This document shows, in pieces, positions 1 to 7,876 of a DNA stretch of 64,000 nucleotides. The notes beneath the pieces were generated by a model. The model was not told where the DNA came from, did not search any database, and was given only the letters and a program-made list of their open reading frames with translations. The first letter of the stretch is position 1. The number at the start of each line of letters is the position of its first letter. Location of the stretch: positions 36,389 to 100,388 of the forward strand of contig CAJTQA010000005.1 in assembly GCA_910578455.1 (NCBI GenBank), written 5' to 3'. The DNA is from an uncultured Dorea sp. (GTDB taxonomy: Bacteria; Bacillota; Clostridia; Lachnospirales; Lachnospiraceae). The position numbers were made by a program, and so were the translations under genes.

Positions 1-2
1 AT

Positions 3-359
3 AAGAGCGCATTCAGGGAATTCGGGCTTGAGGTGCCGGAAGGAGCGGCATACGTGGCGCTGCTGGACGGCGGAAAGGCGGTTCTCCAGAAGGAAGGGGC
101 AGGAACGGTTAAGAGCAGCCCCTATACGTGGGGAGAAGATACGTTTACGGTCACGGGAACGGACGCGGCAGGCAGCAAGGAGGCTGCCGTCACGGTAAAT
201 GAGGTAACATACGAGGCAAATAAGCCGGGGATCAACATAGTCCTGTATGACAAGACACTTGGGCAGGTGGTGGATGCGGTGAATTTTAACACGGCGTCAG
301 AGGATGTTCCGGCAGAGCATGTCACACAGCCTCTTATAGAGGATGACGGCGGAGAGTAA
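3..359 (+). CDS. C-terminal end of a protein ending in an ILEI-like domain (partial)
   Basis: The reading frame is open from the window edge to TAA at 357-359, so the gene starts upstream. The visible part has an FREFGLEVPEG segment, a GAAYVALLDGG strand and, near the end, GINIVLYDKTLGQVVDAVNF. This last part matches the pattern of interleukin-like EMT inducer (ILEI) domains, in which a G-x-N-hydrophobic-V-x-D turn is followed by a V-x-D-x-V-x-F-x-T strand. In Firmicutes such domains sit on cell-surface or membrane enzymes acting on envelope polymers; the enzymatic part would lie outside the window. The last 20 residues are acidic (EDDGGE). Family call is moderate; the function of the whole protein cannot be told. 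Confidence 0.5.
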   Translation, partial: KSAFREFGLEVPEGAAYVALLDGGKAVLQKEGAGTVKSSPYTWGEDTFTVTGTDAAGSKEAAVTVNEVTYEANKPGINIVLYDKTLGQVVDAVNFNTASEDVPAEHVTQPLIEDDGGE

Positions 360-367
360 GATAAGTG

Positions 368-396
368 TTGCATTTTAAGGGCAAGAATATTATAAT
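368..396 (+). promoter_or_regulatory. sigma-A-like promoter for the SprA-like gene
   Basis: TTGCAT at 368-373 and a perfect TATAAT at 391-396 are separated by 17 bp, directly upstream of the gene at 430. The transcript would start near 403, giving a leader of about 27 nt. Confidence 0.65.
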
Positions 397-429
397 GTAA
401 CAAGGAATGATTATGCGGAGGTGATCGCT

Positions 430-1134
430 ATGGTAGGAGCTATTTCAGGAGGATATCCGTATTTGAATTATTATCAGTACAGAGGCGTCTCACGGCCGGA
501 AGGACAGGAGCAGTCTCAGGTACAGCAGGCAGAGAAAGTTGGCAGGTCAGGAAAAGTGCTGATTGCAGGACGTGCGGCAAATCCGGACGTGCCGGTAGAG
601 CCGGTTGATCCGGTAAGGCCTGTGCGAAATGACTTTTCTGACGGGCTTGGCCAGGTCATACCTTTCCTGCGTCAGGGAGCAGACCCGGCAGAGATGGCGG
701 TACGGATGCGTATGCAGCAGTACGAGCCAGAGGGCGCGGAACAGGCAGGTGAGTCAGGCGGAGCCGGAGACATTCAAAAAGCGGCAGAGGACGGCAAATG
801 CGAGACCTGTGAGAACCGCAAGTACCAGGACGGTTCCGACGACCCGGGAGTTTCCTTTAAGACGGCGACACGCATTGCCCCGGAGCAGGCGGCGGCAGCA
901 GTGAGAGGGCATGAGATGGAGCATGTGGTGAGAGAACAGGCCAGCGCTGCAAGGGAAGACCGGAAGGTTGTGAGCCAGACGGTAAGCATACATACGGAGA
1001 TATGTCCGGAGTGCGGCGACGTTTATGTGTCCGGAGGAACGACAAGGACAGTGACGGCGGCCGAGAACCAGCCGGAGCAGGCGAAACCGGAAGAAGTATT
1101 GAAAGAGCGCGTTCCGTTTTTTGCGGTTGCGTAG
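430..1134 (+). CDS. SprA-related putative metalloprotease
   Basis: The ATG at 430 is chosen because GGAGGTGA (417-424) lies 5 nt before it; the GTG at 421 falls inside this ribosome site. The protein (234 aa) starts MVGAISGGYPYL, has a proline/valine-rich middle (PDVPVEPVDPVRPV) and a C-terminal domain with CETC, the motif GHEMEHV and a second pair CPEC. HExxH-type zinc binding and the ATRIAPEQAAAAVRGHEMEHV block are typical of the SprA-related family (PF12118), widespread and poorly characterised in Clostridia and Proteobacteria. No signal peptide or membrane segment is visible, so a cytoplasmic location is inferred. Substrate unknown. It has its own promoter and is followed 25 bp later by the HAD gene. 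Confidence 0.7.
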   Translation: MVGAISGGYPYLNYYQYRGVSRPEGQEQSQVQQAEKVGRSGKVLIAGRAANPDVPVEPVDPVRPVRNDFSDGLGQVIPFLRQGADPAEMAVRMRMQQYEPEGAEQAGESGGAGDIQKAAEDGKCETCENRKYQDGSDDPGVSFKTATRIAPEQAAAAVRGHEMEHVVREQASAAREDRKVVSQTVSIHTEICPECGDVYVSGGTTRTVTAAENQPEQAKPEEVLKERVPFFAVA

Positions 1135-1159
1135 TAAATTAAAGTGAGTAATTATTATT

Positions 1160-1816
1160 ATGGATAGAGAAAAGATTCTGATCTTTGATATGGACGGAGT
1201 CGTGCTGGACAGTGAGCCGCTGCACCAGAGGGCACGGGAGATGATGTATGAGAAGTACGGTGTAAAGCCTTTGGACTGTTTCCCGGATCCGGTAGGGAAG
1301 TCCTCGCGCCTCTTCTGGGAAACCGTTGCAGATATATGCGGCATGGCCTGGGATTCAAAACAGATGGAAGACGAGCAGTTTTCACTTGTTGCCGAGCAGG
1401 TGGAGACAGGGCTTGTGCCGGTAACAGAAGGGCTTTTGGAAGTGCTTGGGCAGGCAGAGGAAGAAGGCATTAAGACAGGGCTTGCAACTTCTTCCGACAG
1501 GGCAATGGTAGAACGTGTATTGCGGGCATTGGGCATTATCCAGCATTTTGACATCATCGTGACAGGCGACGAGGTTGCCAACAAAAAGCCGTTTCCTGAT
1601 GTGTATGAGAGGGTTCTTGAGATTGCTGGGATAAGCCCCGGCCGGGCGGCCGCGGTGGAGGATTCTTCAGCGGGGGTAGAGGCTGCAAAGAACGCGGGAA
1701 TCTACTGCTACGGTTACCGCAATGAGACATCGGGAGAACAGAATCTGGAAAAGGCAGACAGAGTTGTAGGGAATCTCCGGGATGTAGGAGAGTTCTGCAC
1801 GAATTCAAAATCATGA
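1160..1816 (+). CDS. HAD-superfamily phosphatase, subfamily IA (beta-phosphoglucomutase-like)
   Basis: 218 aa. Motif I is IFDMDGVVLDSEPLH with the nucleophile D10 and general acid D12. A helical cap follows (residues about 17-80), then motif II in GLATSSDRAM, the motif III lysine in NKKPFPDVY and motif IV in AVEDSSAGVEAAKNAG. This order and the 215-220 aa length fit the beta-PGM/phosphonatase-like phosphatases that hydrolyse small phosphorylated metabolites; the exact substrate cannot be read from sequence. The ATG has only a weak ribosome site (GTGAG). It lies 25 bp after the SprA-like gene and is probably cotranscribed. A hairpin terminator follows. Confidence 0.85.
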   Translation: MDREKILIFDMDGVVLDSEPLHQRAREMMYEKYGVKPLDCFPDPVGKSSRLFWETVADICGMAWDSKQMEDEQFSLVAEQVETGLVPVTEGLLEVLGQAEEEGIKTGLATSSDRAMVERVLRALGIIQHFDIIVTGDEVANKKPFPDVYERVLEIAGISPGRAAAVEDSSAGVEAAKNAGIYCYGYRNETSGEQNLEKADRVVGNLRDVGEFCTNSKS

Positions 1817-1831
1817 AGACAGAGATTACAG

Positions 1832-1857
1832 GGAAGTCTGGGAGAGGACTTCCTTTT
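1832..1857 (+). terminator. rho-independent terminator after the HAD gene
   Basis: GGAAGTC (1832-1838) pairs with GACTTCC (1847-1853) across an 8-nt loop and is followed by TTTTG. The stem is short but perfect and lies in the only gap before the next gene. Confidence 0.55.
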
Positions 1858-1904
1858 GTAGTTTGCAGCGTCTTGCATTGACGATAAAAAGGAGCTTTTG
1901 CATC

Positions 1905-2828
1905 ATGCAGTTTTATCTTGCGCCCTTAGAGGGGATTACGACAACTATATTCCGCAATGCGTACCACGAGTTTTTCCGTCCTATGGACAAATATTTTACT
2001 CCGTTTTTAGTGCCTCACAGCAAGAAAGGCTTCAGCGCGAAAGAAAAGAGGGAGATTCTTCCGGAAAATAATAAGGGGCTTTGCCTTGTGCCGCAGATTA
2101 TGAGCAACCACGCGCAGGACTGCATAAAAACCATGGGGAAGCTTTTGGATTATGGTTACCGCGAGATAAACTTAAACCTTGGCTGCCCTTCAAAAACAGT
2201 AGTGTCAAAGGGGCGCGGGTCGGGTTTTTTGGCATTCCCCGAGGAGCTTGACCGGTTCTTTGACGAGGTATTTGAAGGGATGGAGGGAACGGGGGTGAGA
2301 ATCTCGGTGAAAACACGGATCGGAAAGGATGAGCCGGGAGAGTTTACGCACATCCTGGATATCTACAACAGGTATCCGCTGGAAGAGCTTATCATCCATC
2401 CAAGAGTACAGAAGGACTTTTATAAAAATGAGCCGAACCCGGAGATGTTTGCATACGGCCTGGAAAACAGCAGGTGCAGCGTGTGCTACAATGGGGATAT
2501 TTTTAATGCGGAAAGGTACGGCAGGATGCGGGAGCGTTTCCCGGAAGCAAGCGCCTGCATGCTTGGCAGGGGAATCCTTAAAAATCCGGCCCTTCTGGAT
2601 GAAATACACGGGGAGGGGGGCGGGGCAGGGCGTCTGCGGCGTTTCCATGACAGGATTTACGAAGGCTATCAGTCTCTTGGAATGGGCGACCGGAATGTGC
2701 TGTTCAAGATGAAAGAGCTCTGGTGCTATCTTGGGGATTCTTTCCCGGGGCATGAAAAGCCGCTTAAGAAAATCCGAAAAGCCCAGTGCGCTGACAGATA
2801 TGAGGAGGCAGTGGCAGAGCTTATATAA
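1905..2828 (+). CDS. tRNA-dihydrouridine synthase family flavoenzyme
   Basis: Start is the ATG at 1905, preceded by AAAAAGGAG (1886-1894); an upstream in-frame TTG at 1863 has no ribosome site. The 307-aa protein has the Dus TIM-barrel signatures: MQFYLAPLEGIT for FMN binding, the catalytic cysteine C94 in NLGCPSKTV followed by KGRGSGFL, the IIHPR strand, YNGDI and CMLGRGILKNP near the phosphate-binding end, and a helical C-terminus. It reduces uridine to dihydrouridine in tRNA loops using FMN and NADPH. This branch is somewhat shorter than classical DusB. Which tRNA position it modifies is not visible. Confidence 0.85.
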   Translation: MQFYLAPLEGITTTIFRNAYHEFFRPMDKYFTPFLVPHSKKGFSAKEKREILPENNKGLCLVPQIMSNHAQDCIKTMGKLLDYGYREINLNLGCPSKTVVSKGRGSGFLAFPEELDRFFDEVFEGMEGTGVRISVKTRIGKDEPGEFTHILDIYNRYPLEELIIHPRVQKDFYKNEPNPEMFAYGLENSRCSVCYNGDIFNAERYGRMRERFPEASACMLGRGILKNPALLDEIHGEGGGAGRLRRFHDRIYEGYQSLGMGDRNVLFKMKELWCYLGDSFPGHEKPLKKIRKAQCADRYEEAVAELI

Positions 2829-2833
2829 ACGTC

Positions 2834-2862
2834 TTTACTTTTGCTATATTATGAAATATAAT
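2834..2862 (+). promoter_or_regulatory. promoter for the prolyl-tRNA editing gene
   Basis: TTTACT (2834-2839) and a perfect TATAAT (2857-2862) are 17 bp apart in an AT-rich 66-bp gap. It would give a leader of about 25 nt that includes GGAAGGAG before the ATG at 2895. Confidence 0.5.
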
Positions 2863-2894
2863 AAAACAAGTTCTTTTGGAAGGAGAAAGAGGCT

Positions 2895-3386
2895 ATGGAA
2901 GACCAGAAAAAGAGAGTATATGATGCACTTGACAAGATGAAGATCAAATATGAGACTGTGGAGCATGAACCGGTCTATACGATGGAGGATATGGACAGGC
3001 TTGGACTTACGAAAAAGGGTACTTTGTGCAAAAATCTGTTCTTGAGGGATTCAAAAGGGAAGAGGCATTTTCTCGTGACGGCGGATGAAAACACGAAGAT
3101 AGACTTAAAAACTCTTGGCAGGCAGCTCGGCGCCGGAAATTTAAGCTTTGCATCCGAAGAAAGGCTGGAAAAATACCTTGGGCTTAAGCAGGGAAGCGTA
3201 ACTCCGTTCGGCCTTATGAACGATACAGACCATGCGGTAGAGTTCTTTATTGATAAAAGCCTGAGCAGATGCAAGAGCCTTGGGATCCATCCGCTGGAAA
3301 ACACGGCGACGGTATTTCTGTCATACAAAGATCTGGACAAGTTTCTCTGGAATCTTGATATAGACGTGATTTCAGTGAAATTATAG
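2895..3386 (+). CDS. prolyl-tRNA deacylase / editing protein of the ProX-YbaK family
   Basis: 163 aa, the usual length of free-standing ProX. N-terminal VEHEPVYTMEDMDRL, then GTLCKNLFLRDSKGKRHFLVTADENTKIDLKTLGRQLG and the GSVTPFGLMND loop are hallmark stretches of the YbaK/prolyl-tRNA associated domain, including the catalytic lysine region CKNLFL. The enzyme hydrolyses alanine mischarged on tRNA-Pro in trans. GGAAGGAG before the ATG gives a clear start. It stands alone between a promoter upstream and a CPBP gene 44 bp downstream. Confidence 0.85.
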   Translation: MEDQKKRVYDALDKMKIKYETVEHEPVYTMEDMDRLGLTKKGTLCKNLFLRDSKGKRHFLVTADENTKIDLKTLGRQLGAGNLSFASEERLEKYLGLKQGSVTPFGLMNDTDHAVEFFIDKSLSRCKSLGIHPLENTATVFLSYKDLDKFLWNLDIDVISVKL

Positions 3387-3430
3387 AGGAAAATGCATGG
3401 CGGCAATATTTGCGTACAGTAAGGAGTAAT

Positions 3431-4408
3431 ATGGAGCAGTATCAATATAGATTGAACCAGGAGCCGATTCTTAAGCCGCAAAATCAGTTCTTGCGTATTT
3501 GGAGTCCCTTGTTTATCAAATGGGGGATTGCTGTGGCCGTGTCGATGGCCGCGGGGATGATTTTTGAAGTGATTGTGATTGCGAGGGAGAGCGGCGCGGA
3601 TTTAAAAAGCATACAGGATATCTATCAATTGCAGGCGGCTTTTGAACAGTATATGGGCAGGATATCAGATTCTGCAGAGCTGGCAAGAGAGATGGCGCAG
3701 GAGTTCATAAAATATGCCACGCCGATAGAAGGATTTGCGGCGCTTATAACGATCCCGGTGATGCTCTTTATGTTTCACAGAGACAGGGTGAGGGAGAAGG
3801 AATCAGGGTTCGTGCCGAATAATAAGGCGGCTCTTTGGAAGTATGCCGGGATTTTCATCCTGGCGTTAGCCGTGACGCTTGGGTTAAATAATATAATTGA
3901 GATCAGCGGCATCTATGAGATGAGCGAGAGTTACGAAGAGACGATGGAGGCTCTTTACGCCGCGTCGCTGCCGATGCAGATCGCATGCCTGGGTGTACTG
4001 ATACCGGTGTGCGAGGAGCTGGTGTTTAGGGGGCTTATGTTCCGGCGTGTGCGCCAGGAGGCGTCTTTTTTGCGCGCAGCGGTTTATTCTTCCTGTGTGT
4101 TCGGCTTTCTCCACGGCAATCTTGTACAGATCTTATATGGGTTTTTCATGGGATTTATGTTCTGCTATCTGTATGAGAAATACGGTTCCGTGAAGGCTCC
4201 GGCATTTGCACATATGACAGCAAACATTTTTTCTGTGGTCATGACAGAGACGAAAGTCCTTGACCGGATAGCCGAGAGACCTCTTTATATGGGAGCTGTC
4301 ACAGTGATATGTGCAAGTACGGCGGCAGCAGTGTTTGTGCTGATACAGCGGATAGAGGAGAAACCGCAAGAGGCTCTTTCAGAGAATGCCTCTGGCAAAA
4401 AGGAGTGA
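3431..4408 (+). CDS. CPBP-family intramembrane glutamic protease (CAAX protease-like)
   Basis: The ATG at 3431 follows AAGGAG (3421-3426). The 325-aa protein has about eight hydrophobic segments and the CPBP motifs EELVFRG (about residues 195-201), FGFLHGN (about 224-229) and AFAHMTAN, which supply the glutamate, arginine and histidines of the active site. A soluble N-terminal stretch of about 25 residues precedes the first membrane segment. In Firmicutes these proteases are linked to self-immunity against bacteriocins or to processing of membrane proteins; no bacteriocin gene is next to it, so the role is open. It ends 4 bp before the nitroreductase start, so the two are likely translated together. 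Confidence 0.85.
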   Translation: MEQYQYRLNQEPILKPQNQFLRIWSPLFIKWGIAVAVSMAAGMIFEVIVIARESGADLKSIQDIYQLQAAFEQYMGRISDSAELAREMAQEFIKYATPIEGFAALITIPVMLFMFHRDRVREKESGFVPNNKAALWKYAGIFILALAVTLGLNNIIEISGIYEMSESYEETMEALYAASLPMQIACLGVLIPVCEELVFRGLMFRRVRQEASFLRAAVYSSCVFGFLHGNLVQILYGFFMGFMFCYLYEKYGSVKAPAFAHMTANIFSVVMTETKVLDRIAERPLYMGAVTVICASTAAAVFVLIQRIEEKPQEALSENASGKKE

Positions 4409-4412
4409 AATT

Positions 4413-4937
4413 ATGGATTTGCTAGAAATCATGCGGCAGAGGAGAAGTGTGCGTTCCTATACTTCAGAGGATGTCAGCGAGGAAAATATCAGGAAGATTT
4501 TAGAGGCAGGCCTGTTGTCTGCATCCGGCCGTGCAATCCGGCCCTGGGAACTGATTGTAGTGAAAGATAAAAGCAGTCTTCAAAAAATGGCGGAAAGCCG
4601 CGACCACGGCGCAAAGATGCTGGAAGGAGCCAATGCGGCCATTGCTGTGATTGCGGATGAGAAAAAAACGGATGTATGGACGGAAGATTGCTCTATCGTA
4701 ATGTCCAACATGCATCTGATGGCAAGTTACCTCGGTGTGGGGAGCTGCTGGATACAGGGGCGTCTCAGGAGAACGTCTGCCGGAGACAGCACAGAAGAAT
4801 ATCTGAGGAAATTGCTGGGATTCCCGGAGCATTGCCGACTGGAGGCTGTATTGTCTCTTGGAATGACGGAGAGCATGGGGGATCCGCGGGAAGTGACTGA
4901 TGAGCTGTGGGGAAAGGTTCACCGGGAAATTTATTAA
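4413..4937 (+). CDS. nitroreductase-family FMN-dependent oxidoreductase
   Basis: ATG at 4413 with AAAAAGGAG upstream. The 174-aa protein begins LLEIMRQRRSVRSYT, the classic FMN-phosphate-binding RRSVR motif, followed by ILEAGLLSASGRAIRPWELIVV and, in the C-terminal half, the YLGVGSCWIQGR segment and a LGMTE end. Length fits the small nitroreductases. They reduce nitro, quinone or flavin substrates with NAD(P)H; the physiological substrate here is unknown. It follows the CPBP gene by 4 bp. Confidence 0.85.
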   Translation: MDLLEIMRQRRSVRSYTSEDVSEENIRKILEAGLLSASGRAIRPWELIVVKDKSSLQKMAESRDHGAKMLEGANAAIAVIADEKKTDVWTEDCSIVMSNMHLMASYLGVGSCWIQGRLRRTSAGDSTEEYLRKLLGFPEHCRLEAVLSLGMTESMGDPREVTDELWGKVHREIY

Positions 4938-4982
4938 AGAGAAGAAAGAGAGATAGGATGATGCTCTAGGAGGCTTGATAAG

Positions 4983-5387
4983 ATGAACAAGAGATGTTCT
5001 GGAAATCCTTTTAAAATAGTGCTTTTCTGTATGTGCCTTGCAGTGTTTTTCGGTGTCGGCGTACAGGTTGCATTTGCGGCAGAGACAACAGGGGGCCAGG
5101 CGGCACAGCCTGAGGGGAATGCAGTGGCAGGCAGTTCCGTGCGGGCTGTAGGAGGCCAGCGCCAGAGGGCGAGGCAGGTTACAGACAGGCAGCAGGAGAT
5201 TGCTCATCAGATTGCAGAAAGAGAAGAGGCGAGGATTCGGCAGCTTGAGGAGACACAGCATGGAAGGTCAGTGCAGCTGGGTAATGACCAGCGTCAGAGG
5301 GCAAGGCAGATTACAGACAGGCAGCAGGAGATTGCCCGCCGGATTGCGGAGAGGGAAGAGGCAAGAACCCGGCAGATGGAAAAATAA
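4983..5387 (+). CDS. small secreted protein with two 33-residue charged repeats
   Basis: AGGAGG (4968-4973) precedes the ATG by 9 nt. The 134-aa product has a signal peptide (KIVLFCMCLAVFFGVGVQV, probable cleavage after AFA) and a mature part made of two near-identical charged repeats with the core RQRARQ-TDRQQEIA, spaced 44 residues apart. Each repeat is rich in R, Q and E and should form an amphipathic helix, perhaps a coiled coil. No known family is recognised. It lies just before a two-component system and an ABC exporter, so it may be a ligand, a sensor partner or a stress-damped envelope protein; this is inference only. Confidence 0.7.
   Translation: MNKRCSGNPFKIVLFCMCLAVFFGVGVQVAFAAETTGGQAAQPEGNAVAGSSVRAVGGQRQRARQVTDRQQEIAHQIAEREEARIRQLEETQHGRSVQLGNDQRQRARQITDRQQEIARRIAEREEARTRQMEK
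5157..5387 (+). repeat. two direct repeat units of about 99 bp within the secreted-protein gene
   Basis: Unit 1 (5157-5255) and unit 2 (5289-5387) have the same start-to-start phase of 132 bp (44 codons). They share long identical runs such as CAGACAGGCAGCAGGAGATT. The high nucleotide identity points to a recent in-frame duplication. Confidence 0.8.
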
Positions 5388-5396
5388 TCATAAGTT

Positions 5397-5420
5397 TGGG
5401 AGGAGTATATGCTCCTCCCA
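5397..5420 (+). terminator. strong hairpin between the secreted-protein gene and the response regulator
   Basis: TGGGAGGAG (5397-5405) and CTCCTCCCA (5412-5420) form a perfect 9-bp GC-rich stem with loop TATATG. It is followed only by ATTTGTT, a weak T tract, so it may be a partial terminator (attenuator) or an mRNA end-protecting structure. The next ribosome site AAAGGAGG lies 9 nt downstream and could also pair with the CTCCTCC arm. Confidence 0.55.
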
Positions 5421-5439
5421 ATTTGTTAAAGGAGGCAAT

Positions 5440-6114
5440 ATGAAACAGATTTTTTTGGTGGAAGACGACAGCACGATTGCGAGGAATCTTTCCCTGTTGC
5501 TCCGCGCGGAAGGTTATGAAGTTATGTGCGTTTCTACCCGCAGCGCGGCGGCAGAACGCCTTTCAGAGCACAGGTTCGATTTGGCGTTGGTGGACATCTC
5601 GCTGCCGGATGGAAACGGCTTTGCAGTTTGCACAGAGATTAAGGAGCGGCAGGATATTCCGGTAATCTTTCTCACGGCGTCGGATGACGAGGCCAGCGTG
5701 GTCACAGGGCTTAATATGGGGGCGGACGATTATGTAACCAAGCCGTTCCGCCCCCGGGAGCTGGTGGCGCGCATCAAGGCTGCGCTCAGGAAGGGCGGGA
5801 AGGCATCTTCTTCTTTTAATATTGGAGGGCTTTTGGTAGATACGGCGAGCGGGATCGTGAAGAAAAATGGCAGCGAAATATTCCTATCCGCGCTGGAGTA
5901 TCGCCTTTTGCTTGTATTTGTCAGCAATCCCAAGAGCATCATCACGAGAGACAGGCTCTTAAATGAGCTTTGGGATGCGGCAGGGGAGTTTGTCACGGAC
6001 AATGCGCTGACCGTGTACATCAAGCGATTGAGGGAGAAGATTGAGGACGATCCGGCTGCCCCGAGGATTATCCGGACCGTCCGGGGAACTGGATATTGGC
6101 TGGGGGAGGGGTAG
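5440..6114 (+). CDS. OmpR/PhoB-family response regulator
   Basis: ATG at 5440 follows AAAGGAGG. The 224-aa protein has a receiver domain with the acidic pocket D9/D10, phospho-acceptor D52 in LVDISLPDGNG, T79 and K101 in DDYVTKPF, then a winged-helix domain with LSALEYRLLLVF and a DNA-recognition part ending VRGTGYWLG. It regulates transcription when phosphorylated by the kinase encoded 4 bp downstream. The next operon member upstream is the small secreted protein; the likely target is the ABC exporter promoter near 7117-7158. Confidence 0.9.
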   Translation: MKQIFLVEDDSTIARNLSLLLRAEGYEVMCVSTRSAAAERLSEHRFDLALVDISLPDGNGFAVCTEIKERQDIPVIFLTASDDEASVVTGLNMGADDYVTKPFRPRELVARIKAALRKGGKASSSFNIGGLLVDTASGIVKKNGSEIFLSALEYRLLLVFVSNPKSIITRDRLLNELWDAAGEFVTDNALTVYIKRLREKIEDDPAAPRIIRTVRGTGYWLGEG

Positions 6115-6118
6115 GGAG

Positions 6119-7108
6119 ATGTTTCGGAATCGGGAAATAAGGCGGTTTGCGGTTCTGTTCTTTGTAATAGGAGGAGGAACAGGAATCGCGTCATATCAGA
6201 TTCATCCGGCGGCAGGAATCCTCTCCGTTTTTTCCTCCTGCTTGCTCGGACTTCTTTTTTTCATGCTTACAAGGGAGAGATACGGGAAAATTGCGGAGAT
6301 CTCGGAGGAGATCGACCAGGTGCTCCATGAAAGGGACCGGGTGCTTATCGCGGACTGCGAGGAGGGAGAGCTGTCGATCTTAAGGAGCGAGGTTGGGAAG
6401 ATGACGATTCGCATCCGGGAGCAGAACAATGCCCTGAAAAAAGAGAAAGAGCGTCTGGCAGAGTCATTGGCAGACATTGCCCATCAGCTAAGGACGCCCC
6501 TGACCTCGGCGAACCTGATTCTGTCGCTGCTTGAAAAACGCCCGAAAGAGAAGGAGCACAAAGAACTTCTTCGGGAGACCGAGGAGCTCTTTTCCCGGAT
6601 GGATATGCTGCTTACATCCCTTCTTAAGCTGTCCAGGCTGGATGCAGGCATCATTAGTTTTAAGAAGGAGCGGGTGGAGGTAAAAGGTCTTGTGGAGGCG
6701 GCTCTTCGCCCTTTGCTTATTGCCATGGAGATTCGCGAGGTGGAGGCGGAAATTTCGGTGCCGGAGGGGATTTTCATTGAGGGAGATTTTGACTGGCTGG
6801 CGGAAGGGCTTTTAAATGTGTTTAAAAATTGCATGGAAAATGTGAAGGATACCGGGAAAATTTGGATTACCTGCCAGGATACGGCGCTCTATACGGAAAT
6901 CACGGTACGCGACAGCGGGAAGGGGTTTAGGGAGGAAGAGCTATCCAGGGTATTTGACCGCTACTACCGGGGGAAGGATATGAGGACGGCAGGATTTGGC
7001 ATCGGGCTGTCGCTCTGCAGGACCATCGTCACCGGACAGGGGGGAACTGTCGCAGCGAAAAATCATCCGAAAGGGGGAGCCCTGTTCGTCCTGCGTTTTC
7101 CAAAGTGA
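6119..7108 (+). CDS. membrane sensor histidine kinase
   Basis: ATG at 6119, 4 bp after the regulator; the upstream in-frame start overlaps the regulator and has no ribosome site. The 329-aa protein has two membrane helices (about residues 9-25 and 30-50) with only a short loop between them, then a dimerisation domain with H122 in DIAHQLRTPLTS. The ATPase domain has N (FKNCMEN), G1 (RDSGKGF), F (FDRYYRG) and G2 (FGIGLSL) boxes. The nearly absent extracellular loop is typical of intramembrane-sensing kinases that work with an ABC exporter, such as BceS-like systems, which fits the neighbouring genes. Confidence 0.88.
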   Translation: MFRNREIRRFAVLFFVIGGGTGIASYQIHPAAGILSVFSSCLLGLLFFMLTRERYGKIAEISEEIDQVLHERDRVLIADCEEGELSILRSEVGKMTIRIREQNNALKKEKERLAESLADIAHQLRTPLTSANLILSLLEKRPKEKEHKELLRETEELFSRMDMLLTSLLKLSRLDAGIISFKKERVEVKGLVEAALRPLLIAMEIREVEAEISVPEGIFIEGDFDWLAEGLLNVFKNCMENVKDTGKIWITCQDTALYTEITVRDSGKGFREEELSRVFDRYYRGKDMRTAGFGIGLSLCRTIVTGQGGTVAAKNHPKGGALFVLRFPK

Positions 7109-7116
7109 CAGAACTC

Positions 7117-7158
7117 TCACCTTAAAGTCACGGAAATGTAAGTGAAAAGGACTATGAT
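7117..7158 (+). promoter_or_regulatory. candidate response-regulator box and promoter of the ABC exporter
   Basis: TATGAT (7153-7158) is a good -10, but no -35 consensus is found at the right distance. In its place are short direct repeats spaced exactly 11 bp: TCAC at 7117, TCAC at 7128 and TAAG at 7139. About one-turn phasing of half sites upstream of a poor -35 is typical of OmpR-type activation, so control by the adjacent two-component system is inferred. Confidence 0.4.
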
Positions 7159-7189
7159 AAGATTAACTCTAAGGAAAGGAAGGATTATT

Positions 7190-7876
7190 ATGGAATTTTT
7201 AGAGATTAAGGATCTGTGCAAGGTCTATGGCCAGGGGGATAACCGGGTGACCGCCCTTGACCATATTTCACTTGACATTAAAAAGGGAGAGTTTACGGCT
7301 ATCATCGGTGCCTCCGGCTCCGGGAAATCTACGCTTCTCCATGCCATTGGCTGTGTGGATGTGCCCACCAGTGGGAAGATATTTTTAAATGGGCAGGATG
7401 TGTATGCCCAGGACAGTGACCGTCTGGCAATATTCAGGCGGCGGCAGGTAGGGCTTATCTACCAGTTCCACAACCTGATCCCTACGCTGAATGTGGAAGA
7501 AAATATTACGCTGCCGATCCTGATGGACCGGCGGAAGGTAAATGAAAAGCGGTTATATGAGCTTTTGTGTCTTTTAGGGCTTGAGGAGAGGAAAAATCAT
7601 CTGCCGAACCAGCTATCCGGCGGGCAGCAGCAGCGCGTCGCCATCGGCAGGGCGCTGATGAATGCGCCTCAGGTGATGCTTGCCGACGAGCCGACCGGGA
7701 GCCTTGACAGCAAGAATGGACACGAGATTATCAAGCTGCTTAAACAGAGCAACCGGATGTATGGGCAGACGCTTCTCATTGTAACCCACGATGAAAATAT
7801 TGCCCTGCAGGCGGATCGCATTATCGGCATCTCAGACGGAAAGGTGGTGCGGGATGAAAGGGTGGTGCGGTCATGA
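7190..7876 (+). CDS. ABC exporter ATPase, MacB/LolD-type
   Basis: ATG at 7190 follows GGAAGGATT. The 228-aa protein has Walker A GASGSGKST (residues 40-48), Q-loop region YQFHNLIPTLNVEEN, signature LSGGQQQR, Walker B MLADEPTGSLD and the switch histidine in VTHDE. The PTGSLD Walker B form is typical of ATPases paired with FtsX-fold permeases. It is translationally coupled to the permease by a 4-bp ATGA overlap at 7873-7876. The pair probably exports or senses antimicrobial peptides or lipid-type substrates. Confidence 0.93.
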   Translation: MEFLEIKDLCKVYGQGDNRVTALDHISLDIKKGEFTAIIGASGSGKSTLLHAIGCVDVPTSGKIFLNGQDVYAQDSDRLAIFRRRQVGLIYQFHNLIPTLNVEENITLPILMDRRKVNEKRLYELLCLLGLEERKNHLPNQLSGGQQQRVAIGRALMNAPQVMLADEPTGSLDSKNGHEIIKLLKQSNRMYGQTLLIVTHDENIALQADRIIGISDGKVVRDERVVRS

